The translations under genes and the position numbers were made by a program. Of a DNA stretch of 64,000 bases, positions 15,295 to 25,579 are shown in pieces (positions within the stretch are counted from its first letter, which is position 1; the number at the start of each line of letters is the position of its first letter). This DNA comes from Luteimicrobium xylanilyticum (lineage in GTDB: Bacteria > Actinomycetota > Actinomycetes > Actinomycetales > Cellulomonadaceae): NCBI RefSeq assembly GCF_009429125.1, contig NZ_CP045529.1, positions 2,294,001 to 2,358,000 of the forward strand, given 5' to 3'. The notes under the pieces were generated by a model, which ran no database searches, was not told the origin of the DNA, and was given only the letters and a program-made list of their open reading frames with translations.

Positions 15295-17424
15295 TCAGGC
15301 GTCGATGCGGTCCCGGTCGAGGTTCGCGGCGCCCGCGACGATGAAGTCCTTGCGGGGCGCGACGTCAGACCCCATGAGCAGCTCGAACACGCGCTCCGCG
15401 GCCTCGGCGTCCGCGGCCGTGACGCGGCGCAGCGTGCGGTGGCGGGGATCCATCGTCGTCTCCGCGAGCTGGTCGGCGTCCATCTCGCCGAGGCCCTTGT
15501 ACCGCTGGATGTCGTCCTTGTACCGGCGGCCGGCCTTGTCGAGCTTCTTCAGCGTCGCCTGGAGCTCGACCTCCGAGTACGTGTAGACGTACTCGTTCTT
15601 GCGCGAGCCGGACCCGATCACCTCGACGCGGTGCAACGGCGGCACCGCCGCGTAGACGCGCCCGGCGTCGAGCAGCGGGCGCATGTAGCGGAAGAACAGG
15701 GTGAGCAGCAGGGTGCGGATGTGGGCGCCGTCGACGTCGGCGTCCGTCATCATGACGATCTTTCCGTAGCGCGCGGCCTCGAGGTCGAACGAGCGCCCCG
15801 ACCCTGCGCCCAGCACCTGGATGATCGCCGCGCACTCCGCGTTGCGGAGCATGTCCGAGATCGACGCCTTCTGGACGTTGAGGATCTTGCCGCGGATCGG
15901 CAGCAGCGCCTGGAACTCCGAGCTGCGGGCGAGCCGGGCGGTGCCCAGTGCGCTGTCGCCCTCGACGATGAACAGCTCGGACCGCTCGACGTCGTCCGTG
16001 CGGCAGTCCGCGAGCTTGGAGGGCAGCGACGAGGTCTCCAGGGCGTTCTTGCGGCGCGAGATCTCCTTCTGCTTGCGGGCGCTCACGCGCGCCCGCATCT
16101 CGGAGACCACCTTGTCGAGCAGCAACGAGGTCTGCGCCTTGTCGTCCCGCTTGGTCGACCCGAACAGGGCCGCGAGCTCCTTCTCGACGACGCGCGACAC
16201 GATCGCGCGCACCGGCCCCGTGCCGAGGACCTCCTTGGTCTGGCCCTCGAACTGCGGCTCCGCGAGGCGGACGGTGACGACGGCGGTCATGCCCGCGAGG
16301 ACGTCGTCCTTCTCGATCTTCTCGCTCGCGTCACGCGTGCTGACCTTGAGCCGGCGCGCGTTCGTCTCGACGGCCTTGCGCACGACCTTGAGCAGGCCCT
16401 GCTCGAAGCCGGCCTGGTGGGTGCCGCCCTTCGGCGTCGAGATGATGTTGACGAACGTGCGGAGCTCGGTCTCGTAGCCCGTGCCCCAGCGCAGCGCGAC
16501 GTCGACCTCGCAGTCGCGCTCGACCTCCTGGGGCGTCATGTGCCCGCGGTCGTCGAGCACCGGGACGGTCTCCTTGAACGTGCCGGAGCCTTCGAGGCGC
16601 CACGTCGCCGTGACGGGGGTGTCGGGCGCGAGGTAGTCGACGAAGTCGACCGACCCGCCCGTGTGGACGAACGTCTCCTCGTGCGGGCCCTGCTCGCCGG
16701 GCGTGCCCGCGAGCCCGCGCTCGTCACGGACCGTGATCTCGAGGCCCGGGACGAGGAACGTCGTCTGGCGCACGCGCGTCACGAGCTCGTCGTAGGAGAA
16801 GACCGCGGACTTGGGGAAGATCTGCCGGTCGGCCCAGTAGCGCACACGCGTGCCGGTCCGTCCGCGCGCGACCTTGCCGACGACGGCGAGCTCCGAGCGC
16901 GACACGAACGGCGCGAACGGGCTCTCGGGCGACGGGCCCGTCGCGGGGTCGGTGAACGTACCCGGCTCGCCGCGGTGGAACGTCATGCGGTGCGTCTTGC
17001 CGCCCCGGTCGACGTCGACGTCGAGCCGCGAGGACAGCGCGTTCACCACGGACGCACCCACGCCGTGCAGGCCGCCCGACGCCGTGTAGGAGCCGCCGCC
17101 GAACTTCCCGCCCGCGTGCAGCTTGGTGTAGACGACCTCGACCCCCGTCAGGCCCGTCTTCGGCTCGAGGTCCACGGGGATGCCGCGGCCGTCGTCCTCG
17201 ACCGTGACCGACGCGTCGGCGTGCAGCACGACCCGGATGTGCGTGCAGTAGCCGCCCAGGGCCTCGTCGACCGAGTTGTCGATGATCTCCCACAGGCAGT
17301 GCATGAGACCGCGCGAGTCGGTGGTCCCGATGTACATGCCGGGTCGCTTGCGCACGGCCTCGAGCCCCTCGAGGACGGACAGGTGCCGTGCGGTGTAGCT
17401 GGACTCGGCGGAGGTGGTCGTCAC
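15295..17424 (-). CDS. parE: DNA topoisomerase IV subunit B (type IIA ATPase subunit)
   Basis: The 709-residue protein is a complete GyrB/ParE-type subunit. It has the GHKL ATPase elements EIIDNSVDEALGG, VEDDGRGIPVD and GGLHGVGASVVNALS, the transducer region with the QTK-loop equivalent (GQTKEVLG), and the TOPRIM motifs EGDSALGTAR, PIRGKILNV and MTDADVDGAHI with metal-binding acidic residues, ending in QRYKGLGEMD. Position away from dnaA/recF and next to DUF7455 and sigA favours ParE over GyrB; parC is not in the window. GTG at 17424 is chosen because TACCCT lies seven bases upstream with no Shine-Dalgarno site; a GTG at 17454 is the longer alternative. Confidence 0.9.
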   Translation of the reverse strand: MTTTSAESSYTARHLSVLEGLEAVRKRPGMYIGTTDSRGLMHCLWEIIDNSVDEALGGYCTHIRVVLHADASVTVEDDGRGIPVDLEPKTGLTGVEVVYTKLHAGGKFGGGSYTASGGLHGVGASVVNALSSRLDVDVDRGGKTHRMTFHRGEPGTFTDPATGPSPESPFAPFVSRSELAVVGKVARGRTGTRVRYWADRQIFPKSAVFSYDELVTRVRQTTFLVPGLEITVRDERGLAGTPGEQGPHEETFVHTGGSVDFVDYLAPDTPVTATWRLEGSGTFKETVPVLDDRGHMTPQEVERDCEVDVALRWGTGYETELRTFVNIISTPKGGTHQAGFEQGLLKVVRKAVETNARRLKVSTRDASEKIEKDDVLAGMTAVVTVRLAEPQFEGQTKEVLGTGPVRAIVSRVVEKELAALFGSTKRDDKAQTSLLLDKVVSEMRARVSARKQKEISRRKNALETSSLPSKLADCRTDDVERSELFIVEGDSALGTARLARSSEFQALLPIRGKILNVQKASISDMLRNAECAAIIQVLGAGSGRSFDLEAARYGKIVMMTDADVDGAHIRTLLLTLFFRYMRPLLDAGRVYAAVPPLHRVEVIGSGSRKNEYVYTYSEVELQATLKKLDKAGRRYKDDIQRYKGLGEMDADQLAETTMDPRHRTLRRVTAADAEAAERVFELLMGSDVAPRKDFIVAGAANLDRDRIDA

Positions 17425-17431
17425 GGGGACC

Positions 17432-17437
17432 AGGGTA
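17432..17437 (-). promoter_or_regulatory. Leaderless -10 (TACCCT) for parE
   Basis: On the minus strand TACCCT, then seven bases (GGTCCCC), then the GTG at 17424. Confidence 0.6.
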
Positions 17438-17589
17438 GGCGCTCGCGCCGACACGCCGTCGCAGGCGTGCCGTGGGGCACGCGCACCGACCGTGCGCCGG
17501 ACCGGCCGGCGCTACGCGCGGAGCGAACGAGAGGCCTTTCGGGGCGGTTCGGGGGCATGCCCAGGGGCTCGCGATGGTTACATGTTCTC

Positions 17590-17793
17590 GTGAGCACGAC
17601 GACCGAGACCCTGACCGCTGCCGACCGCTGCGACCGCTGCGGCGCCCAGGCGTACGTCCGTGTGGTCCTCGCCAGTGGTGAGCTGCTGTTCTGCGCGCAC
17701 CACGCACGCGAGCACGCGGCTGCCTACGCGGACGTCGCGACGTCCGTCCAGGACGAGACCGACCGGCTCCTCGCCGAGCACGGAGCACGCTGA
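17590..17793 (+). CDS. DUF7455 small zinc-ribbon-like protein
   Basis: A 67-residue protein with ADRCDRCGAQAYVRVV, then SGELLFCAHHAREHA, giving a CxxC...CxHH arrangement that could bind zinc, followed by an acidic helix. It matches the DUF7455 family of small actinobacterial proteins that commonly sit beside topoisomerase IV and sigA genes, as here (divergent from parE). The GTG at 17590 is the family start. A TTACAT about six bases upstream may be a promoter element, but this is weak. Function is unknown; nucleic-acid binding is a guess from the zinc-ribbon look. Confidence 0.82.
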   Translation: MSTTTETLTAADRCDRCGAQAYVRVVLASGELLFCAHHAREHAAAYADVATSVQDETDRLLAEHGAR

Positions 17794-17884
17794 GCGCTCC
17801 CCCGACCGCGACGTGGTGTGCGTCGCGACCCTGAGCTACGCGAAGGCCCTCACCCCGCCCGGGTGGGGGTCTTCGTCGTACCGG

Positions 17885-17890
17885 TAGGGT
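17885..17890 (+). promoter_or_regulatory. Leaderless -10 (TAGGGT) for the lipoprotein at 17899
   Basis: TAGGGT followed by eight bases and the ATG at 17899; no Shine-Dalgarno sequence. Confidence 0.5.
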
Positions 17891-17898
17891 GCTCGCCC

Positions 17899-18543
17899 AT
17901 GAAGCGACTCACGCCCCTGTTCGCCGTCGGCCTCCTCGGTGCCCTGGGTGCCTGCAGCTCCGACGAGGGCGGCGTCGACCCCGACACCGTGACCGGCGTC
18001 CCGGCGTCGTGGCTCGACGACACCGCGAAGGCGTGGCCCGACGCGGCGTCGTTCGGCCGGAGCACGCCCACGCTCTCCCGCGGCGCCTGCCTGCTCGGCG
18101 ACGAGCCCCCGGAGGTCCTCGACGCCCAGGCTAAGTACACCGACCAGGGGTTCGGCGGATTCGGTGACGACCTGTCCGCGACGGACTCCTACCGCTACCT
18201 GTGCAGCCTGTGGGCGCGCGACCACTACGCCGGTGAGCTCCAGCTCCTCAAGGTCGCCGACGACGCCACCGGCCGGAAGGTCATGGCCGAGTTCGACGCC
18301 CAGACGTCCACGAGCGTGCAGGACAACACCGTCAGCCACGAGACGTCGGGCCGGCTCGAGGTCTCCGTCCTGACCCGCTGGTACCCCACCAACCCGCAGG
18401 GCATGTACCGAGCCCAGTACTACGACGAGCAGCAGGGTGCGATCGCCACGATGGAGATCAACTCGCTCGACAAGGCCGACTTCGACGCGTTCTCCGCGCA
18501 GAAGATGGCCGACACCCTCGTCGAGACCATGGCCGCCGGGTAG
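17899..18543 (+). CDS. Secreted lipoprotein of unknown function
   Basis: A 214-residue protein with an N-terminal signal and lipobox (LLGALGAC), so it is predicted to be anchored on the outer face of the membrane. Two further Cys (SRGACLLGDE and YRYLCSLWARDHY) could form a disulfide. The rest, with YRYLCSLWARDHYAGELQLL and ATMEINSLDKADFDAFSAQKMADTLVE, resembles uncharacterised actinobacterial lipoproteins, but I recognise no named domain. It has its own leaderless promoter and is followed by the desaturase gene with a separate promoter. Confidence 0.75.
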   Translation: MKRLTPLFAVGLLGALGACSSDEGGVDPDTVTGVPASWLDDTAKAWPDAASFGRSTPTLSRGACLLGDEPPEVLDAQAKYTDQGFGGFGDDLSATDSYRYLCSLWARDHYAGELQLLKVADDATGRKVMAEFDAQTSTSVQDNTVSHETSGRLEVSVLTRWYPTNPQGMYRAQYYDEQQGAIATMEINSLDKADFDAFSAQKMADTLVETMAAG

Positions 18544-18609
18544 ACGCACGGGGGCTGTCCCCACCGAAGGCCGACGGGAGGCTCCACAGACGGGGCACGG
18601 CGGGGTCCT

Positions 18610-18615
18610 TAGCGT
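18610..18615 (+). promoter_or_regulatory. Leaderless -10 (TAGCGT) for the desaturase gene
   Basis: TAGCGT, seven bases, then the GTG at 18623. Confidence 0.6.
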
Positions 18616-18622
18616 CGAGGAC

Positions 18623-19690
18623 GTGACGACCACCGCCGCAGCCCCCGACCGTCCCAACCGCGTGACCAGCTCGTTCACCGAGCTCTCGCGCACCGTCCGC
18701 GAGAGCGGGCTCCTGGCCCGCACGCCCGGGTTCTACCTGACCCTGCTCGCCGTGCTGGGGACCGCGCTCGTCGCGATCCTCGCCGGGGTCGTCGCGCTCG
18801 GCCCGTCGTGGTGGCAGCTCGCCCTCGCGGCCGGGCTCGGCGTCGTCATGACGCAGCTCGCGTTCGTCGCCCACGAGTCGGCCCACCGCCAGGTCTTCGC
18901 CTCGGGCCGCGCGAACGACCGCCTCGGCCGCGTCCTCGCGAACGCCGTCGTCGGGATCAGCTACTCCTGGTGGACCGTCAAGCACTCACGGCACCACGCC
19001 AACCCCAACAAGGTCGACGCCGACCCGGACATCGCCGAGGGGGCCGTGTCGTTCCTCCCCGAGTATGCCGCGCGCGCCCGCGGGCTCAAGGCCCTCGTGA
19101 ACCGGTACCAGGGCTGGCTGTTCTTCCCGCTGCTCACGCTCGAGGGCCTCAACCTGCACGTGACGTCGATCCGGTCGAGCGTCGACCGCGCACGTGAGGG
19201 GTCCGGCCGCGGCGAGCTCGCGACCATCGCCGTGCGGCTCGTGCTCGGCGTCGCGTTCGTCCTGTGGGCCATGCCGTTCGGCGTCGCGCTCGGGTTCCTC
19301 GGCGTGTGGGGTGCCGTCCTCGGGGTCTACATGGGCGCGTCGTTCGCCCCGAACCACAAGGGCATGACGATCCTGTCGCCCACGTCGCGGGTCGACTTCC
19401 TGTCGAAGCAGGTGCTGACGTCCCGGAACGTCCGCGGCGGCTGGTGGCTCAACCTCCTCCTGGGCGGCCTCGGCTCCCAGATCGAGCACCACCTGTTCCC
19501 CAGCATGCCCCGGCCCCACCTGATCGCCGCCCGGCGGCTCGTCCGCGCGCACTGCGCCGAGGTCGGCGTGCCCTACACCGAGACGAGCCTGCTCGCGTCG
19601 TACGGGATCGTCGTGCGCTACCTCAACCAGGTGGGGCTCAGCGCGCGCGACCCGTTCGACTGCCCCACGTTCCACCGCCTGCGCCGCTGA
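18623..19690 (+). CDS. Membrane fatty-acid desaturase
   Basis: The 355-residue protein carries the three histidine boxes of acyl-lipid/acyl-CoA desaturases: HESAH, HSRHH (within KHSRHHANPN) and QIEHH (within GSQIEHHLFPSMPR). The QxxHH third box is typical of front-end and delta-type actinobacterial desaturases related to DesA3. Two pairs of membrane segments flank the boxes (YLTLLAVLGTALVAILAGVV and LVLGVAFVLWAMPFGVALGF). It should introduce a double bond into acyl chains using a di-iron centre, with electrons from a ferredoxin or reductase encoded elsewhere. The GTG start is set by the leaderless -10. Confidence 0.9.
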   Translation: MTTTAAAPDRPNRVTSSFTELSRTVRESGLLARTPGFYLTLLAVLGTALVAILAGVVALGPSWWQLALAAGLGVVMTQLAFVAHESAHRQVFASGRANDRLGRVLANAVVGISYSWWTVKHSRHHANPNKVDADPDIAEGAVSFLPEYAARARGLKALVNRYQGWLFFPLLTLEGLNLHVTSIRSSVDRAREGSGRGELATIAVRLVLGVAFVLWAMPFGVALGFLGVWGAVLGVYMGASFAPNHKGMTILSPTSRVDFLSKQVLTSRNVRGGWWLNLLLGGLGSQIEHHLFPSMPRPHLIAARRLVRAHCAEVGVPYTETSLLASYGIVVRYLNQVGLSARDPFDCPTFHRLRR

Positions 19691-19710
19691 CGACGGCGCC
19701 GTCGGGCAGG

Positions 19711-19757
19711 ACGACGAACGGCCCGGACGCTCACAGGGCGTCCGGGCCGTCTCGTCG
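19711..19757. terminator. Strong bidirectional terminator between desaturase and sigA
   Basis: ACGGCCCGGACGC at 19718-19730 is perfectly complementary to GCGTCCGGGCCGT at 19738-19750 with a 7-nt loop, and flanking ACGACGA/TCGTCGT extends the stem after a short mismatch. It serves the two convergent genes. Confidence 0.85.
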
Positions 19758-19770
19758 TACGTGCGAGCGC

Positions 19771-21372
<1,602 letters not shown>

Positions 21373-21438
21373 GAACGACCTTTCGGCTGGCGGGGGGAAG
21401 ACGGCGAGTCACCGGTCGGACGTGCCGGCGTCCTTACC

Positions 21439-21444
21439 ATTGTA
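21439..21444 (-). promoter_or_regulatory. sigA -10 box (TACAAT)
   Basis: TACAAT on the minus strand about 67 bp before the sigA start. No good -35 box is seen at the expected distance. Confidence 0.5.
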
Positions 21445-21601
21445 CCGGCCGGTCACGTCCCCGGGGCTCGACGAACAGCCCTCGAGCGGGTGGGTTTCTG
21501 GGGTGATCTGCGAGGCACAACGCCCCGACGAGACCAGGTATTCCGCGGGCCGAGGCGTCCCGGACGACGCCGGCGAGCTGGCCGCACAGCGTCGCCGCAG
21601 G

Positions 21602-21964
21602 TCAGGACTCCGGCTTGACCGCGAGCACCGGGCACGGCGCGTCGAGGAGGATCCGCTGGGCGCCCGCCCCGAGGATCAGCTTGCCCACGGGGCTGCGCCG
21701 GCGCAGTCCGATCACCACCACGTCGGCAGCCGTCCGCTCCGCCGCGTCGACAAGCCTCGCAGCGAACTCGCTCTCCTCGCTCGCCGGGGCCAGCCGGGCG
21801 TCGACGCCCGCCTCCCGCGCCACCTCGAGCGCCGGCTGCACACCCTCCTCGGACCGCCCCGGGACGAGGACGAGGGCCGTCGAGCGACGGGCGGCCTCCG
21901 TGACGGCGGCGGCGAGCGCGCGCGTCCCTTCCGGCGTGGAGAGCACCCCGACGACCACTGGCAT
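21602..21964 (-). CDS. Universal stress protein (UspA family)
   Basis: A 120-residue single-domain Usp protein. It starts MPVVVGVLSTPEGTRALAAAV and ends with VVVIGLRRRSPVGKLILGAGAQRILLDAPCPVLAVK, in which the G-2x-G-9x-G(S/A) nucleotide-binding pattern (RRRSPVGKLILGAGAQRIL) is partly recognisable, so ATP binding is plausible. GGAGGAGGAACGG precedes the ATG, a clear ribosome-binding site. It lies between sigA and the DUF4192 gene on the same strand. The general role would be in stress survival; no specific partner is indicated. Confidence 0.87.
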   Translation of the reverse strand: MPVVVGVLSTPEGTRALAAAVTEAARRSTALVLVPGRSEEGVQPALEVAREAGVDARLAPASEESEFAARLVDAAERTAADVVVIGLRRRSPVGKLILGAGAQRILLDAPCPVLAVKPES

Positions 21965-21997
21965 CCGTTCCTCCTCCGCGGTTCCGACGGGTAGACG

Positions 21998-23155
21998 CTA
22001 CCGGACCGCCAGGTGCTCCGCCTGGGCCCACCCGGGGCCGACGCCACGGTCGAGCGCATCGGCGACGAGCCGCGCGAGCCCGTGATCAGGTCCGACCTGG
22101 AGCGCACGGTCGGCGCGCGCGCCGGCGAGCCCGCCGTCCCCCGCCCACCATGCCAGGGCCGCGGCGAGCCCGAGGGCGTAGGCGTGCCCGTCGCCGCGCG
22201 CGTGGCTCGCGACCACCTCGGCCGCGATCCGCGCCACCCGGGCCCCGTCGACGTCCGGGGCGACTCCGCGACGGGGATCGACGAGCAGGGTCACCGCCGA
22301 GACGGCGTCCTCGAGCGCCTCGATCCCCACGCCGGTCGATGCGGCGTCGATCATCCGGTCCGGCAGGCCGGGGTCGCCCGTGGGCAGGAGGGTCAGCAGG
22401 ACCGCGTCACGCACGATCGGGTCGGTCAGCGCCCCGGCCACCCGGCCCACGCGGGCCGCGGCGACCTGGGCGGGTCCGGGGCACGACGCGGCCTCCTGAG
22501 CGAGTGGCTCGGCCGCTGCGACGGCCGCGTGGACGTCGCGCCACGCCCGCAGCGAGGCACGGCGCCAGGCGCGGACACCGAGCTCCTCACGACGGCGCGC
22601 CCAGCGTCGCGCGGCCCGGATCGCCGACGCCCGGCGCGCGGGATCCACCGGGGCGAGCGCGTACGCCTCCTCGCGCGACGCCGCCACCGAGACCCCGGCG
22701 TACACGAGGTCGGCCGCGACGTGGCTCGCGTCGAGGTCGGTCAGCGGGTGCCCCACGACCGGGCAGCACTCCGGGTCGGCGCATCCGAGGCTCCGGTACC
22801 CGGTCGACGTCACGTGCCACCGTGCGGCCACGGGGACGCCCGGCCCTGCCCCGGCGAGGGCGTCGGCGAGGACGTCGGCCGCGTCCTGGGAGGCCGTCTC
22901 GTCGTCGCCGTACGCGACGAGGACCACCTCGCGCGGCCCGTCGCGCAGGACGTGCGCGGCGACCGTCCGGGCGAGGGCGGCGCCTCCGCGCTCGGAGAGC
23001 AGGTCGCGGACGTCGGAACGCACGACGAGCCCCACGGCGCCGCGAGGCGGACGCAGGCTCAGGACCACCACGCTGTCGCGCGGGCGGTAGCCCAGTCGGT
23101 AAGGGACGTAGGCGAGGAGGTCGGCGGGGCGGGTGGCCAGCAGCGGGGTGTCCAT
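21998..23155 (-). CDS. DUF4192 family protein
   Basis: The 385-residue protein begins TPLLATRPADLLAYVPYRLG and YRPRDSVVVLSL, the recognisable N-terminus of actinobacterial DUF4192 proteins, and has the DPECCPVVGHPL Cys segment and an Ala-rich C-terminal half (ALGLAAALAWWAGDGGLA...ALQVGPDHGLARLVAD) also typical of the family. It has no membrane segment. The ATG at 23155 opens directly with the conserved region; no clear Shine-Dalgarno site is present. Function is unknown. It is divergent from the membrane-anchored protein at 23285. Confidence 0.85.
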   Translation of the reverse strand: MDTPLLATRPADLLAYVPYRLGYRPRDSVVVLSLRPPRGAVGLVVRSDVRDLLSERGGAALARTVAAHVLRDGPREVVLVAYGDDETASQDAADVLADALAGAGPGVPVAARWHVTSTGYRSLGCADPECCPVVGHPLTDLDASHVAADLVYAGVSVAASREEAYALAPVDPARRASAIRAARRWARRREELGVRAWRRASLRAWRDVHAAVAAAEPLAQEAASCPGPAQVAAARVGRVAGALTDPIVRDAVLLTLLPTGDPGLPDRMIDAASTGVGIEALEDAVSAVTLLVDPRRGVAPDVDGARVARIAAEVVASHARGDGHAYALGLAAALAWWAGDGGLAGARADRALQVGPDHGLARLVADALDRGVGPGWAQAEHLAVR

Positions 23156-23271
23156 GCATCCATCCCAGGGCAGCCGGCGCCCCACCGACGGATCGCTTCT
23201 TGCCCTGTGGGAAACGCATCCCCCTGTGGTCGGCCTTCGACCGGTGTGCCCGCAGCGCTCCGCGGGCTGGG

Positions 23272-23277
23272 TACGGT
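23272..23277 (+). promoter_or_regulatory. Leaderless -10 (TACGGT) for the gene at 23285
   Basis: TACGGT, seven bases (GGGGCGC), then GTG. Confidence 0.55.
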
Positions 23278-23284
23278 GGGGCGC

Positions 23285-23962
23285 GTGAGCGACTCCCCCA
23301 CCCCGTCCCGCAGCGCCCGACGCCGCACGGCCCACCCGCACCGCGCGGCCCGGGTCCTGTTCGCCGTCGTCGTCGCCGCCGTCGTGGTGGGCGTCGTCTG
23401 GAAGGTCGGCTCGCTGCGGGACGACCCGGCGGTCGCGAGCACGCCCGCGCCGTCGGCCGCGACCACCACGCTCCCCTCGTTCGCGGCCGGGTCCACGGCC
23501 GGCGCGCTCGCGCCTGACCTGCCGACGAGCCTCGCCCCCGTGCCCGACGGCGCGACGGTCCTGTCGAGCTCGGCCGAGCGCGACGCGGACGGCGCGCACG
23601 TCCAGTTCTCCCTGAGCCTCAGCACCAGGGCCAAGCCCGCCACGATCGTCACGACCTACACCAAGGCGTGGAAGAAGGCCGGCTTCACGCGCGCTTCCGG
23701 CAAGCCCAAGGGTGCCGACGACGGCGCCACCTACCGCCGCACGTCGGCGACCGCGAGCGCCGGTGCGAAGGTCGGGTCGACGGAGCTCGCCGACTACGTG
23801 CAGGTCGCAGTGGTGTCCGAGCACGGCACGTCCCTCGTGACCGTCTCGGGCCAGGTCCCGGCGCCCCAGGCGAAGTCGAGGTCGACGGCGCCGGGGTCGA
23901 CGTCCACGGCCCCCTCCGGGACGGGCGCGACCACGAAGGGCGCGACCGGCACCGGCCGATAG
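23285..23962 (+). CDS. Membrane-anchored extracytoplasmic protein of unknown function
   Basis: A 225-residue protein with a basic N-terminus, one membrane segment (VLFAVVVAAVVVGVVWKVG) and an extracytoplasmic domain. The domain contains VTTYTKAWKKAGFTRASG and DYVQVAVVSEHGTSLVTVSGQV, resembling sensor-like lipoprotein domains, and the C-terminus is a Ser/Thr/Pro/Gly-rich tail. I do not recognise a named family. Its stop TAG forms the first bases of the -10 box of the prenyl synthase gene, so the two genes are packed but separately transcribed. Confidence 0.7.
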   Translation: MSDSPTPSRSARRRTAHPHRAARVLFAVVVAAVVVGVVWKVGSLRDDPAVASTPAPSAATTTLPSFAAGSTAGALAPDLPTSLAPVPDGATVLSSSAERDADGAHVQFSLSLSTRAKPATIVTTYTKAWKKAGFTRASGKPKGADDGATYRRTSATASAGAKVGSTELADYVQVAVVSEHGTSLVTVSGQVPAPQAKSRSTAPGSTSTAPSGTGATTKGATGTGR

Positions 23963-23965
23963 GAT
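23960..23965 (+). promoter_or_regulatory. Leaderless -10 (TAGGAT) for the polyprenyl synthase, overlapping the upstream stop
   Basis: TAGGAT begins with the TAG stop codon of the preceding gene and is followed by six bases and the ATG at 23972. Confidence 0.6.
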
Positions 23966-23971
23966 CGCGCC

Positions 23972-25075
23972 ATGCCCCCCGCCGCCGTCCTCGTCGACCA
24001 GGAGGACGTGCGCCGCGGCGTCGACGGCGTCCTGCGTGCCACCCTCGACGCCGAGCGGGAGCGGCTGCGCGACGTGAGCCCGGACGCCGAGACGCTGGCG
24101 GACTCGCTCGACGCGATGCTGTCGGGCGGCAAGCGGCTGCGCGCGGCCCTGTGCTACTGGTCCTGGCGCGCGCACGGCGGCGACGGGGAGCCCGGGCGCT
24201 CGGCGGCGCTGACCGTCGGCGCGGCCCTCGAGCTCTTCCAGGCGGCCGCCCTGTTCCACGACGACGTCATGGACGCCTCGGCGACGCGGCGCGGGCTCCC
24301 TGCCGCGCACGTCGTGCACACGGCCCGGCACCGGGAGCACGGCTGGTCGGGCGACGCCGCCCGCTACGGGGAGTCGGTCGCGATCCTGCTCGGCGACCTG
24401 GCGCTCGTCCTCGCCGGGCGCGCGCTGGGCCGCGCGACCGCCCACCTCGACCGGGCGACGACGGACCTCGTGCGCGACCTGTTCGACGACATGGAGCTGG
24501 CCGTCACGACCGGCCAGTTCCTCGACGTGCACGCCCAGGCGGTCGCGTGGGGGGCCGACCCGGCCGCGGACGAGGAGCGCGCCCGCACCGTGATCCGCGC
24601 CAAGACCGCGCGCTACTCGGTCGAGCACCCCCTGCTGCTCGGTGCCGCGCTCGCGGGTGCCGACGCAGGCGCGCTGGCGGCGGCGTCGTCGTACGGGCTG
24701 CCGCTGGGCGAGGCGTTCCAGCTCCGCGACGACCTGCTGGGCGTGTTCGGGGACCCTGCCCGCACGGGCAAGCCCGCGGGCGACGACCTGCGGGAGGGCA
24801 AGCGGACCGTCCTCGTCGCGCGGGCGTTGGCGTCGGCCTCCGACGACGACCGCGAGCTCGTGCAGTCCGCGCTGGGACGCGCCGACCTCACTGCGGGCGA
24901 GGTGGACGGCGTCCGGGAGTCGCTCGTCCGGTCCGGTGCGGTCGCCGCGATCGAGTCGCTCATCGACGAGCTCGCGGACGGGGCTCTCGCGTCGCTCGAG
25001 TCGGACGCCCTCGTCGAGCCCGGCCGGGCGATGCTCCTGGCGCTCGCCCGCGGCCTCGTCGAACGCGACGCCTGA
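23972..25075 (+). CDS. Polyprenyl diphosphate synthase
   Basis: The 367-residue enzyme is a trans-isoprenyl diphosphate synthase. GGKRLRAAL binds isopentenyl diphosphate, the first Asp-rich motif is LFHDDVMD, the second is QLRDDLLGVFGD, and KTARYSVEHPLLLGAAL and TGKPAGDDLREGKRTVL are conserved family segments. It condenses IPP with allylic diphosphates to give a C15-C20 or longer product for carotenoids, quinones or related lipids; the residues before the first Asp motif (ELFQAAALFHDD) have bulky aromatics spaced as in geranylgeranyl synthases, but chain length cannot be fixed by eye. No quinone or carotenoid genes are adjacent. Confidence 0.9.
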   Translation: MPPAAVLVDQEDVRRGVDGVLRATLDAERERLRDVSPDAETLADSLDAMLSGGKRLRAALCYWSWRAHGGDGEPGRSAALTVGAALELFQAAALFHDDVMDASATRRGLPAAHVVHTARHREHGWSGDAARYGESVAILLGDLALVLAGRALGRATAHLDRATTDLVRDLFDDMELAVTTGQFLDVHAQAVAWGADPAADEERARTVIRAKTARYSVEHPLLLGAALAGADAGALAAASSYGLPLGEAFQLRDDLLGVFGDPARTGKPAGDDLREGKRTVLVARALASASDDDRELVQSALGRADLTAGEVDGVRESLVRSGAVAAIESLIDELADGALASLESDALVEPGRAMLLALARGLVERDA

Positions 25076-25087
25076 CCGCGCCCGCGG

Positions 25088-25492
25088 TCAGCCCAGGCCC
25101 TGCGCGACGCGCCGCACCGCGGCCCGCTGCCCCGCGCGCAGCGCCTCGACGGGGGCGAGCCCGTTCAGCGTCTCCTCGGGTGCGAAGAGCCACTCGACGA
25201 TCTCGTCGTCGGTGAACCGGGCGTCGTCGAGCAGGACGACCGCGCCGTGCAGGGCCGGGATGGGCTGCAGCCGGCCCTCGTGCTCCACGAGGAACGCCGC
25301 AGGAACCTGCAGGACGCTGCGTTCGCCGCGGCGCACCGCCACGAGCCTGCGTTCGCGCAGGAGCTGACGGACCCGGACGACGTCCAGGTCGAGGCGCTCG
25401 GCGACGTCGGGGATCGTGAGCCACTCGGTGGTCTCGCCGGCGTCGGGCGTGCTGGGGACGGTCTGCGCCTGCTCGGGCTGCTGCTCGGTCAC
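25088..25492 (-). CDS. Rv2175c-family DNA-binding protein
   Basis: A 134-residue protein with a helix-turn-helix in EWLTIPDVAERLDLDVVRVRQLLRERRL, quoted here as TIPDVAERLDLDVVRVRQLL, and a C-terminal domain (LHGAVVLLDDARFTDDEIVEWLF) characteristic of the Rv2175c family. In Mycobacterium tuberculosis Rv2175c is a DNA-binding substrate of the PASTA-type kinase PknL encoded next to it; here the gene is divergent from a PASTA kinase gene at 25580, the same pairing, and polyprenyl synthase lies on the other side. The GTG at 25492 is set by a leaderless TACGCT box. Confidence 0.87.
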   Translation of the reverse strand: MTEQQPEQAQTVPSTPDAGETTEWLTIPDVAERLDLDVVRVRQLLRERRLVAVRRGERSVLQVPAAFLVEHEGRLQPIPALHGAVVLLDDARFTDDEIVEWLFAPEETLNGLAPVEALRAGQRAAVRRVAQGLG

Positions 25493-25498
25493 GGAGAA

Positions 25499-25504
25499 AG
25501 CGTA
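25499..25504 (-). promoter_or_regulatory. Leaderless -10 (TACGCT) for the Rv2175c-like gene
   Basis: On the minus strand TACGCT, six bases (TTCTCC), then GTG at 25492. Confidence 0.6.
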
Positions 25505-25567
25505 ACGACCGGGTGAGACTCGCCGCCCGGCGCAGGCAGGATGCGACACAGCAGCCCTACGGGTCCG

Positions 25568-25573
25568 TAGACT
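25568..25573 (+). promoter_or_regulatory. Leaderless -10 (TAGACT) for the PASTA kinase
   Basis: TAGACT, six bases, then GTG at 25580. Confidence 0.6.
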
Positions 25574-25579
25574 TCCACC

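Noticed and set aside
17424-17454. Longer parE start at 17454
   Set aside because: The extra ten residues are not typical of the family and the GTG at 17424 has a well-placed leaderless -10 box; the longer form is kept only as an alternative.
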